Positions 43,721 to 53,174 of a DNA stretch of 64,000 bases are shown piece after piece; the first letter of the stretch is position 1, and every line of letters begins with the position of its first letter. Both the position numbers and the translations under genes were made by a program. The stretch is from CAVQBJ01 sp963724405 (lineage in GTDB: Bacteria > Actinomycetota > Thermoleophilia > Solirubrobacterales > Solirubrobacteraceae), in the NCBI GenBank assembly GCA_963724405.1, contig CAVRUQ010000015.1, positions 62,001-126,000 of the forward strand. The letters are read 5' to 3'. Below the pieces are notes generated by a model, which had not been told where the DNA came from, made no database searches, and saw only the letters and a program-made list of their open reading frames with translations.

Positions 43721-44572
43721 ATGACTGAAGTCACACTGAACGGACGCGTCGTCGCGATCACCGGGGGCGCCCGTGGTATCGGGCGCGCGACCGCCAAGGC
43801 CTGCCTGAACGCCGGGATGATCGTCGCGATCGGCGACCTCGACGAGACCGCCGCCGAGCAGACGGCGACGGAGCTCGGCGGGGGAACGATCGGGCTCGCC
43901 CTCGACGTCACCGATCGTGCGAGCTTCGCGTCGTTCCTCGACACCGCGGAATCCGATCTCGGGCCGCTCGCGGTGCTTGTCAACAACGCGGGGATCATGC
44001 AACTCGGCACGTTCGCCGACGAGGACGACGCGACCACGCGTCGCCAGGTCGACATCAACGGCCTGGGGGTGATGTACGGGATGAAGGAGGCGATCGCGCG
44101 AATGGCGCCGCGCGGGCAAGGACACATCGTCAACGTCGCGTCCACCGCCGGCAAGGGCGGGTTCGCCGGCGCGGTGACCTACTGCGCGACCAAGCACTTC
44201 GTGGTCGGGGCCTCGGAGGCCGCGCGGAGCGAGCTGCGTGGCTCGGGCATCGAGCTCTCGTGCGTCATGCCCGGCGTCGTGAACACCGAGCTGTCGTCGG
44301 GACTGCAGCCGGCGCGCGGGGTGAAGAACAGCGAGCCCGAGGACGTGGCAGACGCGATCGTCGACGCGCTGCGGCGGCCACGGTTCGACGTCTACGTCCC
44401 CAAGGCGATCGGCGCGATCGGACCGGTGATGGGACTGCTCCCGCGCCGCGCCCGGGAAGGGGTGGCACGCGCGCTGCGCGCAGACCGCTTGCTGGCCGAC
44501 GCCGACACGTCGGCCCGAGCGGCGTACGAGGCCCGCGCAACGGCATCCGCGCCGACCGCTGTGAGACAATGA
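43721..44572 (+). CDS. Short-chain dehydrogenase/reductase
   Basis: A 283-residue SDR. VVAITGGARGIGRATAKACL is the NAD(P)-binding loop, VAIGDLDETAAEQ has an Asp after the second strand, which favours NAD+, LAVLVNNAGIMQLG is the NNAG motif, VNVASTAGKGG gives the Ser, and YCATKHFVVGASEA is the Y-x-x-x-K site. The C-terminal extension (PRRAREGVARALRADRLLAD) matches the membrane-associated SDR group common in mycobacterial lipid and sterol clusters. It probably oxidises an alcohol to feed the aldehyde dehydrogenase or reduces a ketone. Its stop overlaps the TetR start as ATGA. Confidence 0.92.
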   Translation: MTEVTLNGRVVAITGGARGIGRATAKACLNAGMIVAIGDLDETAAEQTATELGGGTIGLALDVTDRASFASFLDTAESDLGPLAVLVNNAGIMQLGTFADEDDATTRRQVDINGLGVMYGMKEAIARMAPRGQGHIVNVASTAGKGGFAGAVTYCATKHFVVGASEAARSELRGSGIELSCVMPGVVNTELSSGLQPARGVKNSEPEDVADAIVDALRRPRFDVYVPKAIGAIGPVMGLLPRRAREGVARALRADRLLADADTSARAAYEARATASAPTAVRQ

Positions 44573-45153
44573 CGGACTCGATGTCCCCCGCTGCCCGTTC
44601 CTCCAATCGGCGTGCCTCGACGCGCCTGTCGGTCGACGACTGGGTGCACGAGGCGCTCGAGCTGATCGGCGAGGAAGGCTTGTCCGCGGTGAAGATCGAC
44701 CGCGTCGCTCAGCGACTCGGCGCCACCAAGGGCAGCTTCTACTGGCATTTCACCGACCTCGCCTCCTTCATGGATGCCGTCGCCAGACGCTGGTGCACAG
44801 ACCGTGAGGAGATGCGAGCGATGCTCGATGCACTCGATGAGCTCCCGCCACGCGAGCGGCTCGTACGTCTCATCGAGCTCGTCCAGGACACGCGTTACTG
44901 GCGACTCGAACGCGCATCGCGCGAATGGGCGCAAACCAACCTGCGAGTGCGTCGCACGCTGGCTCGTTCCGACGCGTGGATCCTCGAGGCTGAGCGCAAG
45001 GCGTTCTTGGACCTCGGCTTCAGCGCCGCCGACGCCCGGTTGCGTGCGAACTCGCTGTTCTTCGCCGGAATGGGCTACATCCTGGCCGGGCCCGCCGACG
45101 GGCGGCTGGACCGCCGGCAAGCCGACGGACTGCTCGAGCTGCTGATCGGCTGA
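44569..45153 (+). CDS. TetR family transcriptional regulator
   Basis: A 194-residue TetR protein. The DNA-binding domain lies at about 20-70: WVHEALELIGEEGLSAVKID, then RVAQRLGATKGSFYWHF as the helix-turn-helix (GATKGSFYWHF is canonical). The C-terminal ligand domain is RYWRLERASREWAQTNLRVR to the end. It is the only intact regulator gene inside the cluster, and the start codon overlaps the SDR stop (ATGA). It is therefore the best candidate to bind the repeated CCATAC/GTATGG palindrome, including the copy upstream of its own operon at 42091. Direct proof is missing; the true regulator could be encoded elsewhere. Confidence 0.92.
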   Translation: MTDSMSPAARSSNRRASTRLSVDDWVHEALELIGEEGLSAVKIDRVAQRLGATKGSFYWHFTDLASFMDAVARRWCTDREEMRAMLDALDELPPRERLVRLIELVQDTRYWRLERASREWAQTNLRVRRTLARSDAWILEAERKAFLDLGFSAADARLRANSLFFAGMGYILAGPADGRLDRRQADGLLELLIG

Positions 45154-45230
45154 GCGCCGACGCCGCCGCGCGTGGTGGGCGACGAGCGTGTCGCGTCGAG
45201 CGGCAGTGTGAGTCGGCGCGGCGCGCGAGA

Positions 45231-45626
45231 TCAGATCGCGTCCCATTGCGCGACGAGGATCCGGCCGGACGGACGACCGAGGATCTGGGCGACCCGAGCC
45301 GACGCCTCGGCCGCGTCGATCACGCGTGGCTCACGCAGCTGCGCCGTCCGTCCGCCGTGTCGAACGTGGCAGCCGCCGGCGGCCAGCACGTTGCGCACCC
45401 AATCGGAGCGCTCCCCGTACAGCACCGGCGCGTAGAAGTCCGAGCCGACGCGCGCCGCCAACACCGGGGTGCGGTAGGTGCGGCCGCTGCGCCGGCCCGT
45501 GTGCTCGATCTCGGCGAGCGGCAGGAGATACGGAGCCCAGAGTCCCATGACCGGGTTGGTGACGCGCTTGTTGACCCGGGCCATGACCCGAGCGACGGAG
45601 CGACGGCCGGTGCGCAACGCGGACAT
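45231..45626 (-). CDS. F420-dependent nitroreductase-like (DDN/DUF385) protein
   Basis: A 131-residue deazaflavin-dependent reductase of the Ddn/Rv3547 family, a split-barrel fold that uses reduced F420. EIEHTGRRSGRTYRTPVLAA is the classic TxGRxSGxxRxxP motif, DFYAPVLYGERSDWVRNVLA follows, and the end reads RVAQILGRPSGRILVAQWDA. F420 reductases in actinobacteria reduce quinones, enones or sterol-like rings. It starts one base from the stop of the aldehyde dehydrogenase gene upstream, so both are in one operon under the palindrome at 47187. Confidence 0.9.
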   Translation of the reverse strand: MSALRTGRRSVARVMARVNKRVTNPVMGLWAPYLLPLAEIEHTGRRSGRTYRTPVLAARVGSDFYAPVLYGERSDWVRNVLAAGGCHVRHGGRTAQLREPRVIDAAEASARVAQILGRPSGRILVAQWDAI

Positions 45627-47135
45627 TCAGCTCGGTAGCTGATCGAGCAACGCCGGACCAGGAAGCCGCTCGACATCGCGGCGATGAATGAGCATCTGGG
45701 TCTCGGTCAGCTCCTCGACCGCGGCCCATCCGTTGCTGCGACCGATGCCGCTCGACTTCGTTCCGCCGTATGGGGTGGTGTGATCGCTGGCACCCATGCG
45801 ATGGACATTCACCCACACGGTGCCTGCGTCGATCTCGCGGCCGAGGGCCATCGCGTGGTCGATGTCCTGTGACCAGATGGACGCCGAGAGACCGTACGGC
45901 GAGTCGTTTGCCATCGCGATCGCTTCGTCCTCGCCGTCGAACGGCACGATCGGCACAACGGGGCCGAACTGCTCGACCGCCACCAGTTCGCTGGCGTGCG
46001 GCAGGCCCGTGACGACGTGTGGCAGCAGGAAGCTTCCGTCATCCCAGGAGCTTGGGTCAAGCGCGCGCCCGAGCTCGGTCACCGTGCCTCCCGCGCTCGC
46101 CGCTCGCTCGATCAGCCCGCACACGCGGTCTCGCGCCGCGTCGCTGATGAGCGGGCCAATGGTCGAGCGTTCGTCAAGCCCATTGCCAACCACGACCTCG
46201 TCGGTGGCCTCGAGGAAGCGGGCGACGAGCTCGTCGTGGTGTGTGCGTGCAACGTAGATCCGCTTGACCGCGAAGCAGATCTGGCCGGTGCCCGTGTAGA
46301 CGGCATGTCGCAGCTGCTCGACCAGGTCGTCGTCGAGGCGAGCCGACTCGAGGACGATCGCCGGGTCGTTGCCCCCGAGCTCAAGGCTGACCCCCGCCAG
46401 CGGCCCGGCGGCGGCACGCATCGCCGCCTGGCCGGCGCGGAGCCCGCCGGTGAGCAGGACACGGCGCACCAACGGGTGACCAGCCAGGGCGGCTCCGGTC
46501 TCCGGACCGGTCCCGGGGCAGATGTTCAGCACCCCCGACGGCAACCGGTCCGCCAGCAGCGTGAGGGTCTGCGTGAGCGCGAGCGGAGCGAGCTCCGACG
46601 GCTTGACGACCACGGTGTTGCCTGCCGCGAGCGCCGGAGCGATGCCGTTGAACGCGAGGACGACCGGCGAGTTCCACGGCACGATCACGCCGACGACGCC
46701 CACCGGGCGGCGACGGCGAACGAAGTCTCCACGGCGGCGTTCCGTGCGTTCCTCCTCACTGACTCGGTCGACGAGCTCGGTGGCGACGCCCAGTAGGTAC
46801 GGCGCCGCGGCGACGTCGGCGACCGACTCCCAGAGCACCTTGCCTTCCTCGCGGGTGAGCAACTCGGCGCGCTCGCGGATGCCGTCAACCACCGCAGCCG
46901 CCGCTGCCCCGAGGGCTTCGCGGCGAGCCGAGGGGGTCCAAGCGGCCCAATCGCCGGCTGCCGCGTCGGCGGCACGCACGGCCCGATCCACCAGTCCCGG
47001 TGGCGAGCATGCGCCAACGCCCACGACGCGGCGGCGGTCAGCCGGATCCCGAACCTCGATCACCGGCGCAGCGACCGTCTCCAGGCCCACCCGGGCCGCC
47101 GCCACCAGGTCGTCGCGCTGCATCTGTCGCTGCAC
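45627..47135 (-). CDS. Aldehyde dehydrogenase
   Basis: A second aldehyde dehydrogenase of about 502 residues, distinct from the one at 42129. GVVGVIVPWNSPVVLAFNGI holds PWN, VRRVLLTGGLRAGQAAMRAA is the cofactor loop (GG where GS is usual), VSLELGGNDPAIVLESARLD has the base Glu, and TGTGQICFAVKRIYVARTHH has the catalytic Cys. EQFGPVVPIVPFDGEDEA is the late loop, and TPYGGTKSSGIGRSNG ends the domain. GTG 47135 or ATG 47123 may start it; both are close to a GAGAGGGGGG ribosome site. It heads a two-gene operon with the F420-type reductase. Confidence 0.93.
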   Translation of the reverse strand: MQRQMQRDDLVAAARVGLETVAAPVIEVRDPADRRRVVGVGACSPPGLVDRAVRAADAAAGDWAAWTPSARREALGAAAAAVVDGIRERAELLTREEGKVLWESVADVAAAPYLLGVATELVDRVSEEERTERRRGDFVRRRRPVGVVGVIVPWNSPVVLAFNGIAPALAAGNTVVVKPSELAPLALTQTLTLLADRLPSGVLNICPGTGPETGAALAGHPLVRRVLLTGGLRAGQAAMRAAAGPLAGVSLELGGNDPAIVLESARLDDDLVEQLRHAVYTGTGQICFAVKRIYVARTHHDELVARFLEATDEVVVGNGLDERSTIGPLISDAARDRVCGLIERAASAGGTVTELGRALDPSSWDDGSFLLPHVVTGLPHASELVAVEQFGPVVPIVPFDGEDEAIAMANDSPYGLSASIWSQDIDHAMALGREIDAGTVWVNVHRMGASDHTTPYGGTKSSGIGRSNGWAAVEELTETQMLIHRRDVERLPGPALLDQLPS

Positions 47136-47186
47136 ATTCCCCCCTCTCGTGGCGGGCGAGCCGCCCGGCGGACGCGAAATGACGTG

Positions 47187-47212
47187 CACACCATACCACT
47201 CGGTATGGTGTG
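47187..47212. promoter_or_regulatory. Regulon palindrome, extended 11-bp arms
   Basis: CACACCATACC (47187-47197) and GGTATGGTGTG (47202-47212) are perfect complements around a four-base spacer. The amidohydrolase ATG begins 4 bases downstream and the divergent aldehyde dehydrogenase start lies 51 bases away. Confidence 0.9.
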
Positions 47213-47216
47213 ACGT

Positions 47217-48164
47217 ATGGCGCTCGATCTGATCGATCTCCACCACCACGTCGTGCCGCCGGCCTACCGGGCAGCGCTGGGCGCCGTCGGCGCAACCGAG
47301 GTCGGGCACATCCCGCTGCCGCCGTGGGACCGCGACACGATGATCGAGCAGATGAGCGAGCTGGGAATCACCCGCGCCGTCGTGTCGGTGTCAGCCCCGG
47401 CGACGCTTCCGTTTGACGGTCCGACCGCCGTGAGGATCGCGCAGCGCTGCAACGACGACATCGTCGCGCTGCGCGATGGCGCCCCCGAGCGGCTCGGCGG
47501 GTTCGCCACGCTCCCGCTGCCAAACGTCGACGCGAGTCTCGCCGAGCTGGCCCGTTCGCTCGACGACCTGCGGCTCGACGGCGTGTCCCTCCTGACCAAC
47601 TACGACGGGCGCTATCTCGGCGATCCCTCGTTCGCACCGCTGCTGACGGCCCTCGACGCACGCGGGACGCTCGTGCACGTCCATCCGTACCTGCCCGGAA
47701 CCGGGCCGGTTGGCCTCACCCTGCCCGACCCGGTTCTCGAGTTCACCTTCGACACCACCCGTGCGATGGCCGACCTGCTCGTGCGCGGAACGCTCGAGCG
47801 GTTCCCCAACATCCGCTTCGTGCTCTCTCATTTGGGGGGCGCGTTGCCGTTCCTCGCGCCACGACTCGCGATGCTCGACAGCCCGCTCGCGCGCGCGCAC
47901 CTCGGGGGACCGCGAGCCAGCGTCCTGGAGCACCTGAGGCGGCTCTACTACGACGTCGCGCTGTCTGCGTCGACGGAGAACCTCCGGCTCGCGGTCGGGG
48001 TCGTCGGTGCCGATCGTTTGACGTTCGGCAGCGACGTGCCGTTCGCCCCGACGGAGGCGATCGAGCGAGGCCTGCGCGTGCTCGAGGACGACGACGCGAT
48101 GGCGGGCAGGGAACGCCGAGCGATCGCATTCGATACGGCTGACGCGCTGTTACGGCGTCACTGA
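47217..48164 (+). CDS. Amidohydrolase family (ACMSD-like) protein
   Basis: A 315-residue TIM-barrel metal enzyme of the amidohydrolase-2 family, which includes aminocarboxymuconate-semialdehyde and other aromatic-acid decarboxylases. LIDLHHHVVPP (5-15) holds the first metal histidines, GTLVHVHPYLPG (near 155) has a conserved His, RFVLSHLGGALPFLAPRL (near 203) has the third metal His, and RLTFGSDVPFAP (near 268) has the metal Asp. All key ligands are present. Location beside ring-cleavage and aldehyde dehydrogenase genes supports a decarboxylase or hydrolase of a ring-cleavage product. ATG 47217 directly follows the palindrome, pointing to a leaderless message. Confidence 0.9.
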   Translation: MALDLIDLHHHVVPPAYRAALGAVGATEVGHIPLPPWDRDTMIEQMSELGITRAVVSVSAPATLPFDGPTAVRIAQRCNDDIVALRDGAPERLGGFATLPLPNVDASLAELARSLDDLRLDGVSLLTNYDGRYLGDPSFAPLLTALDARGTLVHVHPYLPGTGPVGLTLPDPVLEFTFDTTRAMADLLVRGTLERFPNIRFVLSHLGGALPFLAPRLAMLDSPLARAHLGGPRASVLEHLRRLYYDVALSASTENLRLAVGVVGADRLTFGSDVPFAPTEAIERGLRVLEDDDAMAGRERRAIAFDTADALLRRH

Positions 48165-48259
48165 GCTGAGCGACGCGACGACCGACGGTCCGCCCGCGAC
48201 CGGGCGGCGACGGCGGGCGGCCCCGGGGCTCAGCGCGGCCCGGGGCGCCGTTCCGCATC

Positions 48260-48307
48260 GCGAAACCGCAGTTGTGATGCCTATAGGCACCATAAATGCG
48301 GTTTCGC
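48260..48307. repeat. Nested palindrome between convergent genes
   Basis: GCGAAACCGCA (48260-48270) pairs perfectly with TGCGGTTTCGC (48297-48307). Inside the loop is a second perfect palindrome, TGCCTATAGGCA (48278-48289). It may act as a bidirectional terminator, but the AT-rich inner palindrome is unlike the other hairpins here. Confidence 0.75.
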
Positions 48308-48394
48308 TGTTCGCTCCGCGGCGGCGCCCCGCTCCGCCGCCTCAACGCGCTCGGCGCATCGGCGCTTGACGCCGGGGAAGCCACCGCTGCGTCG

Positions 48395-49183
48395 TCACGG
48401 GCACGCAGACGTCCCGGTCGCGCCCGCACTGGTGCCGTCCTGGAACATCAGGTTGGCGCCCCAATGGAGCGTCCCCGAGCACTTCTTCGGGAGCGTGACC
48501 AGCCCGACGGTCGTCTTGACCCGCTTGCGCACCGTGCTCCTGCCGACCTTGACCGACTTGGTTGTCGTGACGGAGCGCGTGGCGCCGAACTTGACGGCCA
48601 CCTGCGTGATGGACACGTCGGGTCCGCCGGGCACGCTCGTGATCGTCGGCACCTGGATCGTGACCTGCTCGCCGTACGGGGACGAGGCGCGCGCAAACGT
48701 GCCTGGGAAAGCGAGTGTCTCAGCGATCGGGTTCGTCCCGTTTCCCCAGAACTCGAGGGTGATCGGATTTGTCTGCGTGAGATAGACATCGAGCACCGCC
48801 GGCTCCACAATCCCGGTGCCTCCGATCACCGCTTGGCCCGTCGCGGTTCCGGAGCCGATCTTCGAGCCGGCCGGACAACTTGGCGGGGCGCCCACCGCGG
48901 CCGTGATCGTGGCGAGCGGGCACGTCGGGAAGCCGGTCGCGTTGTACGTGCCGCCGGCCGGCAGGTCGATCGTAGCGATTCCCGCCAGCGGTGACGGTAT
49001 GCCGCCGAGCGAGTCCGCGACGGTGAAACCGAGCGTCAGGCCACCGGCACCGCCGAGCGTACCCGTGAGCTTGATCGGGGTGATGACAACCTGTTCGGCG
49101 GCGCTGGCGCTCGCGGGCAGCGCGAGCGCGCCGCCGGCAGCGATCACGGCGAGCGCTCGCAGCGCGGTGGAGGCGGTACGCAC
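48395..49183 (-). CDS. Secreted beta-rich protein of unknown function
   Basis: A 262-residue exported protein. GTG 49183 lies 7 bases after AAGGAG and starts a clean signal peptide (ALRALAVIAAGGALALPASA). The mature part is rich in Gly, Thr and small residues, with repeated strand-turn patterns: LTGTLGGAGGLTLGFTVADS, AGIATIDLPAGGTYNATGFP and ITLEFWGNGTNPIAETLAFP. A basic segment (RSTVRKRVKTTVG) precedes the end, KKCSGTLHWGANLMFQDGTS. Cysteine pairs (PTCPL, PSCPAG, KKCSG, SACP) suggest disulfides. I do not recognise the family. It may be a cell-surface protein. Confidence 0.7.
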   Translation of the reverse strand: MRTASTALRALAVIAAGGALALPASASAAEQVVITPIKLTGTLGGAGGLTLGFTVADSLGGIPSPLAGIATIDLPAGGTYNATGFPTCPLATITAAVGAPPSCPAGSKIGSGTATGQAVIGGTGIVEPAVLDVYLTQTNPITLEFWGNGTNPIAETLAFPGTFARASSPYGEQVTIQVPTITSVPGGPDVSITQVAVKFGATRSVTTTKSVKVGRSTVRKRVKTTVGLVTLPKKCSGTLHWGANLMFQDGTSAGATGTSACP

Positions 49184-49404
49184 GAAGGAGCTCCTTGGTC
49201 GAGTGTGATGACGAGTAAGACGGCGCCGTACGAGTGCCGCGGCGGCGAGCGCCGTCGTCGTCGCGCGGGTCATCGCGCAACGGGGCGGCGCCACCTCACG
49301 GTCGCTGGCGGTCCTGCGGTATGTGTGGCGCATCGGATTCGAACCTCTCCTTTCCGGGGCTGACGCATCCGGTCGGCGCGACGCCTCACGGCGGACACGC
49401 GGCA

Positions 49405-49436
49405 GGGCCGCCCCGACACGGCCAGCGGGGCGGCCC
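49405..49436 (-). terminator. Hairpin terminator after the Ig-like repeat gene
   Basis: GGGCCGCCCC (49405-49414) pairs perfectly with GGGGCGGCCC (49427-49436) over a 12-base loop, 33 bases beyond the stop of the - strand repeat gene. The rest of 49184-49468 shows no gene. Confidence 0.65.
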
Positions 49437-49468
49437 GGTTCGCACGGCGCCATGCCGTCACGCCGGCG

Positions 49469-52400
49469 CTAGTAGAAGAACCACCCAAAGAATGGGAAGC
49501 TCCTGTCGTACGTGAACCGATCGGCGCTCGATGTGGCGCTCGCGCCGTTCTGCGTGTCCACCGTGATGTCCACGTGCCCCGTTGACGCCTGCGGCGGCGC
49601 GACGGCGATGACCAGCCAGTCCGAGAGCTGCAGATAGACGGCACGCGTCGATCCGAAGTTCACATGGGTGGCCCAGTTCAAATGGTGCCCGAAGATGAGC
49701 ACCAACGAGAACGCCGGACCGCGATTCGGCAGCACGCGAGTCACGACCGGCGCGTGCGCATTCGTCGCTGGGTTGACCGTCAACGTCGCAGCATTCGACG
49801 TCGTCGACAAGCCCGAGCCGTTGGTCAGGACCGCCTCGTACTTGTTGCCGTTCTCGGTCGTCGCGGTCGGACTGACCGACAACGTCCCCGACGTACCACC
49901 CGAGCTCACGTTGCTGAACGTCGCCCCACCATCGGTGGACACCTTCCACTGAATGCTCGCCGCCGAACAGTTCGCCGGGACCGTGCCCTCAACCACCGTG
50001 AACGACGCCGCCGCCGGAGCCACGACTGACGCGCTCGCCGGCTGCGACGCGATCGACGGCGCCAACGCACACGACGGCGCACTGACCGACAACGTCGCGA
50101 CACTCGAGGTCGTCGACAAGCCCGAACCATTGGTCAGGACCGCCTCGTACTTGTTCCCGTTCTCGGTCGTCGCGGTCGGACTGACCGACAACGTCCCCGA
50201 CGTACCACCCGAGCTCACGTTGCTGAACGTCGCCCCACCATCGGTGGACACCTTCCACTGAACCGACGCCGCCGAACAGTTCGCCGGGACCGTGCCCTCA
50301 ACCACCGTGAACGACGCCGCCGCCGGAGCCACACTGACACGCTCGCCGGCTGCGACGCGATCGACGGCGCCAACGCACACGACGGCGCACTGACCGACAA
50401 CGTCGCGACACTCGAGGTCGTCGACAAGCCCGAACCATTGGTCAGGACCGCCTCGTACTTGTTGCCGTTCTCGGTCGTCGCGGTCGGACTGACCGACAAC
50501 GTCCCCGACGTACCACCCGAGGCTCACGTTGCTGAACGTCGCCCCACCATCGGTGGACACCTTCCACTGAACCGACGCCGCCGAACAGTTCGCCGGGACC
50601 GTGCCCTCAACCACCGTGAACGACGCCGCCGCCGGAGCGGTCACCGACACGCTCGCCGGCTGCGACGCGATCGACGGCGCCAACGCACACGACGGCGCAC
50701 TGACCGACAACGTCGCGACACTCGAGGTCGTCGACAAGCCCGAACCATTGGTCAGGACCGCCTCGTACTTGTTCCCGTTCTCGGTCGTCGCGGTCGGACT
50801 GACCGACAACGTCCCCGACGTACCACCCGAGGCTCACGTTGCTGAACGTCGCCCCACCATCGGTGGACACCTTCCACTGAACCGACGCCGCCGAACAGTT
50901 CGCCGGGACCGTGCCCTCAACCACCGTGAACGACGCCGCCGCCGGAGCCATCGACTGACACGCTCGCCGGCTGCGACGCGATCGACGGCGCCAACGAACA
51001 CGCCGGCGCACTGACCGACAACGTCGCGACACTCGAGGTCGTCGACAAGCCCGAACCATTGGTCAGGACCGCCTCGTACTTGTTCCCGTTCTCGGTCGTC
51101 GCGGTCGGACTGACCGACAACGTCCCCGACGTACCACCCGAGCTCACGTTGCTGAACGTCGCCCCACCATCGGTGGACACCTTCCACTGAACCGACGCCG
51201 CCGAACAGTTCGCCGGGACCGTGCCCTCAACCACCGTGAACGACGCCGCCGCCGGAGCGTCACCGACACGCTCGCCGGCTGCGACGCGATCGACGGCGCC
51301 AACGCACACGCCGGCGCACTGACCGACAACGTCGCGACACTCGAGGTCGTCGACAAGCCCGAACCATTGGTCAGAACCGCCTCGTACTTGTTCCCGTTCT
51401 CGGTCGTCGCGGTCGGACTGACCGACAACGTCCCCGACGTACCACCCGAGCTCACGTTGCTGAACGTCGCCCCACCATCGGTGGACACCTTCCACTGGAA
51501 CCACGCCGCCGAACAGTTCGCCGGGACCGTGCCCTCAACCACCGTGAACGACGCCGCCGCCGGAGCGATCGACCGACACGCTCGCCGGCTGCGACGCGAT
51601 CGACGGCGCCAACGCACACGACGGCGCACTGACCGACAACGTCGCGACACTCGAGGTCGTCGACAAGCCCGAACCATTGGTCAGAACCGCCTCGTACTTG
51701 TTCCCGTTCTCGGTCGTCGCGGTCGGACTGACCGACAACGTCCCCGACGTACCACCCGAGCTCACGTTGCTGAACGTCGCCCCACCATCGGTGGACACCT
51801 TCCACTGAACCGACGCCGCCGAACAGTTCGCCGGGACCGTGCCCTCAACCACCGTGAACGACGCCGCCGCCGGAGCCACGACTGACGCGCTCGCCGGCTG
51901 CGACGCGATCGACGGCGCCAACGCACACGACGGCGCACTGACCGACAACGTCGCCGGACTCGACGTCGCTGTTCCGACCGTGTACGGCCCGGGCGGCGTC
52001 GTCTGCGGATCCGAAACCGAGTTCGTGTACACCGCTCGGTACTCGGTACCGGTTGGCGTGGCCGGTGTGGTGACTACGGTGAGCGTGTTCGTCTGGTTGC
52101 CCGCATCGGTGGCGTCCGCAGCCCAGGTCGCGCCGCCGTTGGTCGAGTCCTGCCACTGCACGGTCGGGGCGGGACTGCCGGTGGCGGCCGCGGTGAAGGT
52201 CGCCGTCGCGCCGCCGGTCACCGTCTGGCTGGCCGGTGAGGCGGTCACGGCCGGAGGTGCCACGACGGGCACCGAAGCAAGGGTGTTCGTCGGTGCGTTG
52301 CACACTGCCGGCAAGGGACCGGCCTTGCGCTCGCCAGACGTGTTGAGGTTCAACGTGCTGTCGAGATAGCCGCCGGCCAGTGCCACGATGCCCCCGCCGG

Positions 52401-53079
52401 TGGCCGCGAAGCCGAGGTTGCTGTTCCCGGTCCAGCCCGGCGCCGTGTCGATCGAGGTGGTCGAGGTCCCGCCTGCGGGTCCGGTCACGCTGAGCGGGCC
52501 GATCGTGAAGCCCTGCACGGTGCCCGTCGGGCGGTCATACACGACGGTCGTACCGGTGACGGCCACCTGGTTTGTTGTCACCGGCGCGCTGAGGCTGACC
52601 GGCGTGTTCGCGGCGATCGCCACGGGTCCGAGCGGCAGCCCGGCCCCAAGGTTCATGACGTTCAGGGTGCTGAACGGAGCCGTCTGGGGCGGGTCGATCA
52701 CTCCCGGCGAGGCGCCCGTCACGTCGAGCGGAAAGCCCGTCACGACGCCGGCGGCAAAATTCGCGCCGACACTCGCGAACGCGGTCGCCCAGGCGCCCGG
52801 TATCACCAGCGCCGCCGTCGAGTTGGTGAAGCTGTAAGTATCGCCGTGCTCGACGTAGGCCGGACCGGTGAGGCTGATGTTCGTCGGGATCGGTCCCTCG
52901 ATGTTCAGCCCGATGGTCTCGCTCGGATCCAGGACGCAATCAAACGATTCGCTCGACTTGTACGTCACCGTCGGACCGGGCGTGGCGCCGGCCGGCGCAG
53001 CCGAGAGAGCCCCCATCAGTGCCACCGCTAACAGCGCAAGCGGCGCACACCCCCGAAGCAGGTTGCGATGCACAGCCAT
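49469..53079 (-). pseudogene. Secreted Ig-like repeat protein with recurrent frameshifts
   Basis: A large exported protein, intact from ATG 53079 to about 51560. The signal peptide is LALLAVALMGALSAAPAGA. A unique domain of about 250 residues follows (SSESFDCVLDPSETIGLNIE onward), then an Ig-like TASPASQTVTGGATATFTAA unit with TVQWQDSTNGGATW. Next come seven 103-residue Ig-like repeats (ASFTVVEGTVPANCSAASVQ, then WKVSTDGGATFSNVSSGGTS). An IPT/TIG-like end follows (VTRVLPNRGPAFSLVLIFGH) with the final SFPFFGWFFY. The repeats are broken by at least six single-base indels (near 51561, 51256, 50945, 50829, 50520 and 50326), and the protein cannot be read through. It shares a palindrome-bearing promoter region with the mce operon. 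Confidence 0.75.
49780..51950 (-). repeat. Seven tandem 309-bp Ig-like coding repeats
   Basis: The block CCACCATCGGTGGACACC occurs at 49926, 50235, 50544, 50854, 51164, 51472 and 51782. Spacings are 309, 309, 310, 310, 308 and 310. Most deviations come from +1 or -1 changes at two fixed places in the unit: after GCCGGAGC, and at CCCGAGCTCACG versus CCCGAGGCTCACG. Confidence 0.93.
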
Positions 53080-53174
53080 GACCCCTCCTCACAGGTTTCA
53101 GCGGACCCTCCTACGTTGCCCACCGGTGCAAGCGACCGGTGTTGTGCGGCGGCATGAACGGCAGGCGTCGGTAC

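Noticed and set aside
45154..45219. Hairpin GCGCCGAC / GTCGGCGC as terminator after TetR
   Set aside because: Only 8-bp arms with a loop of about 50 bases; too weak to call in DNA this GC-rich.
45767..45780. CCGTATGGGGTG as a further regulon operator
   Set aside because: It is a lone half-site inside the aldehyde dehydrogenase coding sequence without a matching arm.
49321..49360. tRNA-like T-arm (GGTTCGAATCC on the - strand)
   Set aside because: The flanking bases do not form the 5-bp T stem, and no acceptor, D or anticodon arm could be built around it.
49780..51950. CRISPR-like regular repeats
   Set aside because: The period is 309 bp with no unique spacers, and the repeats encode Ig-like protein units.
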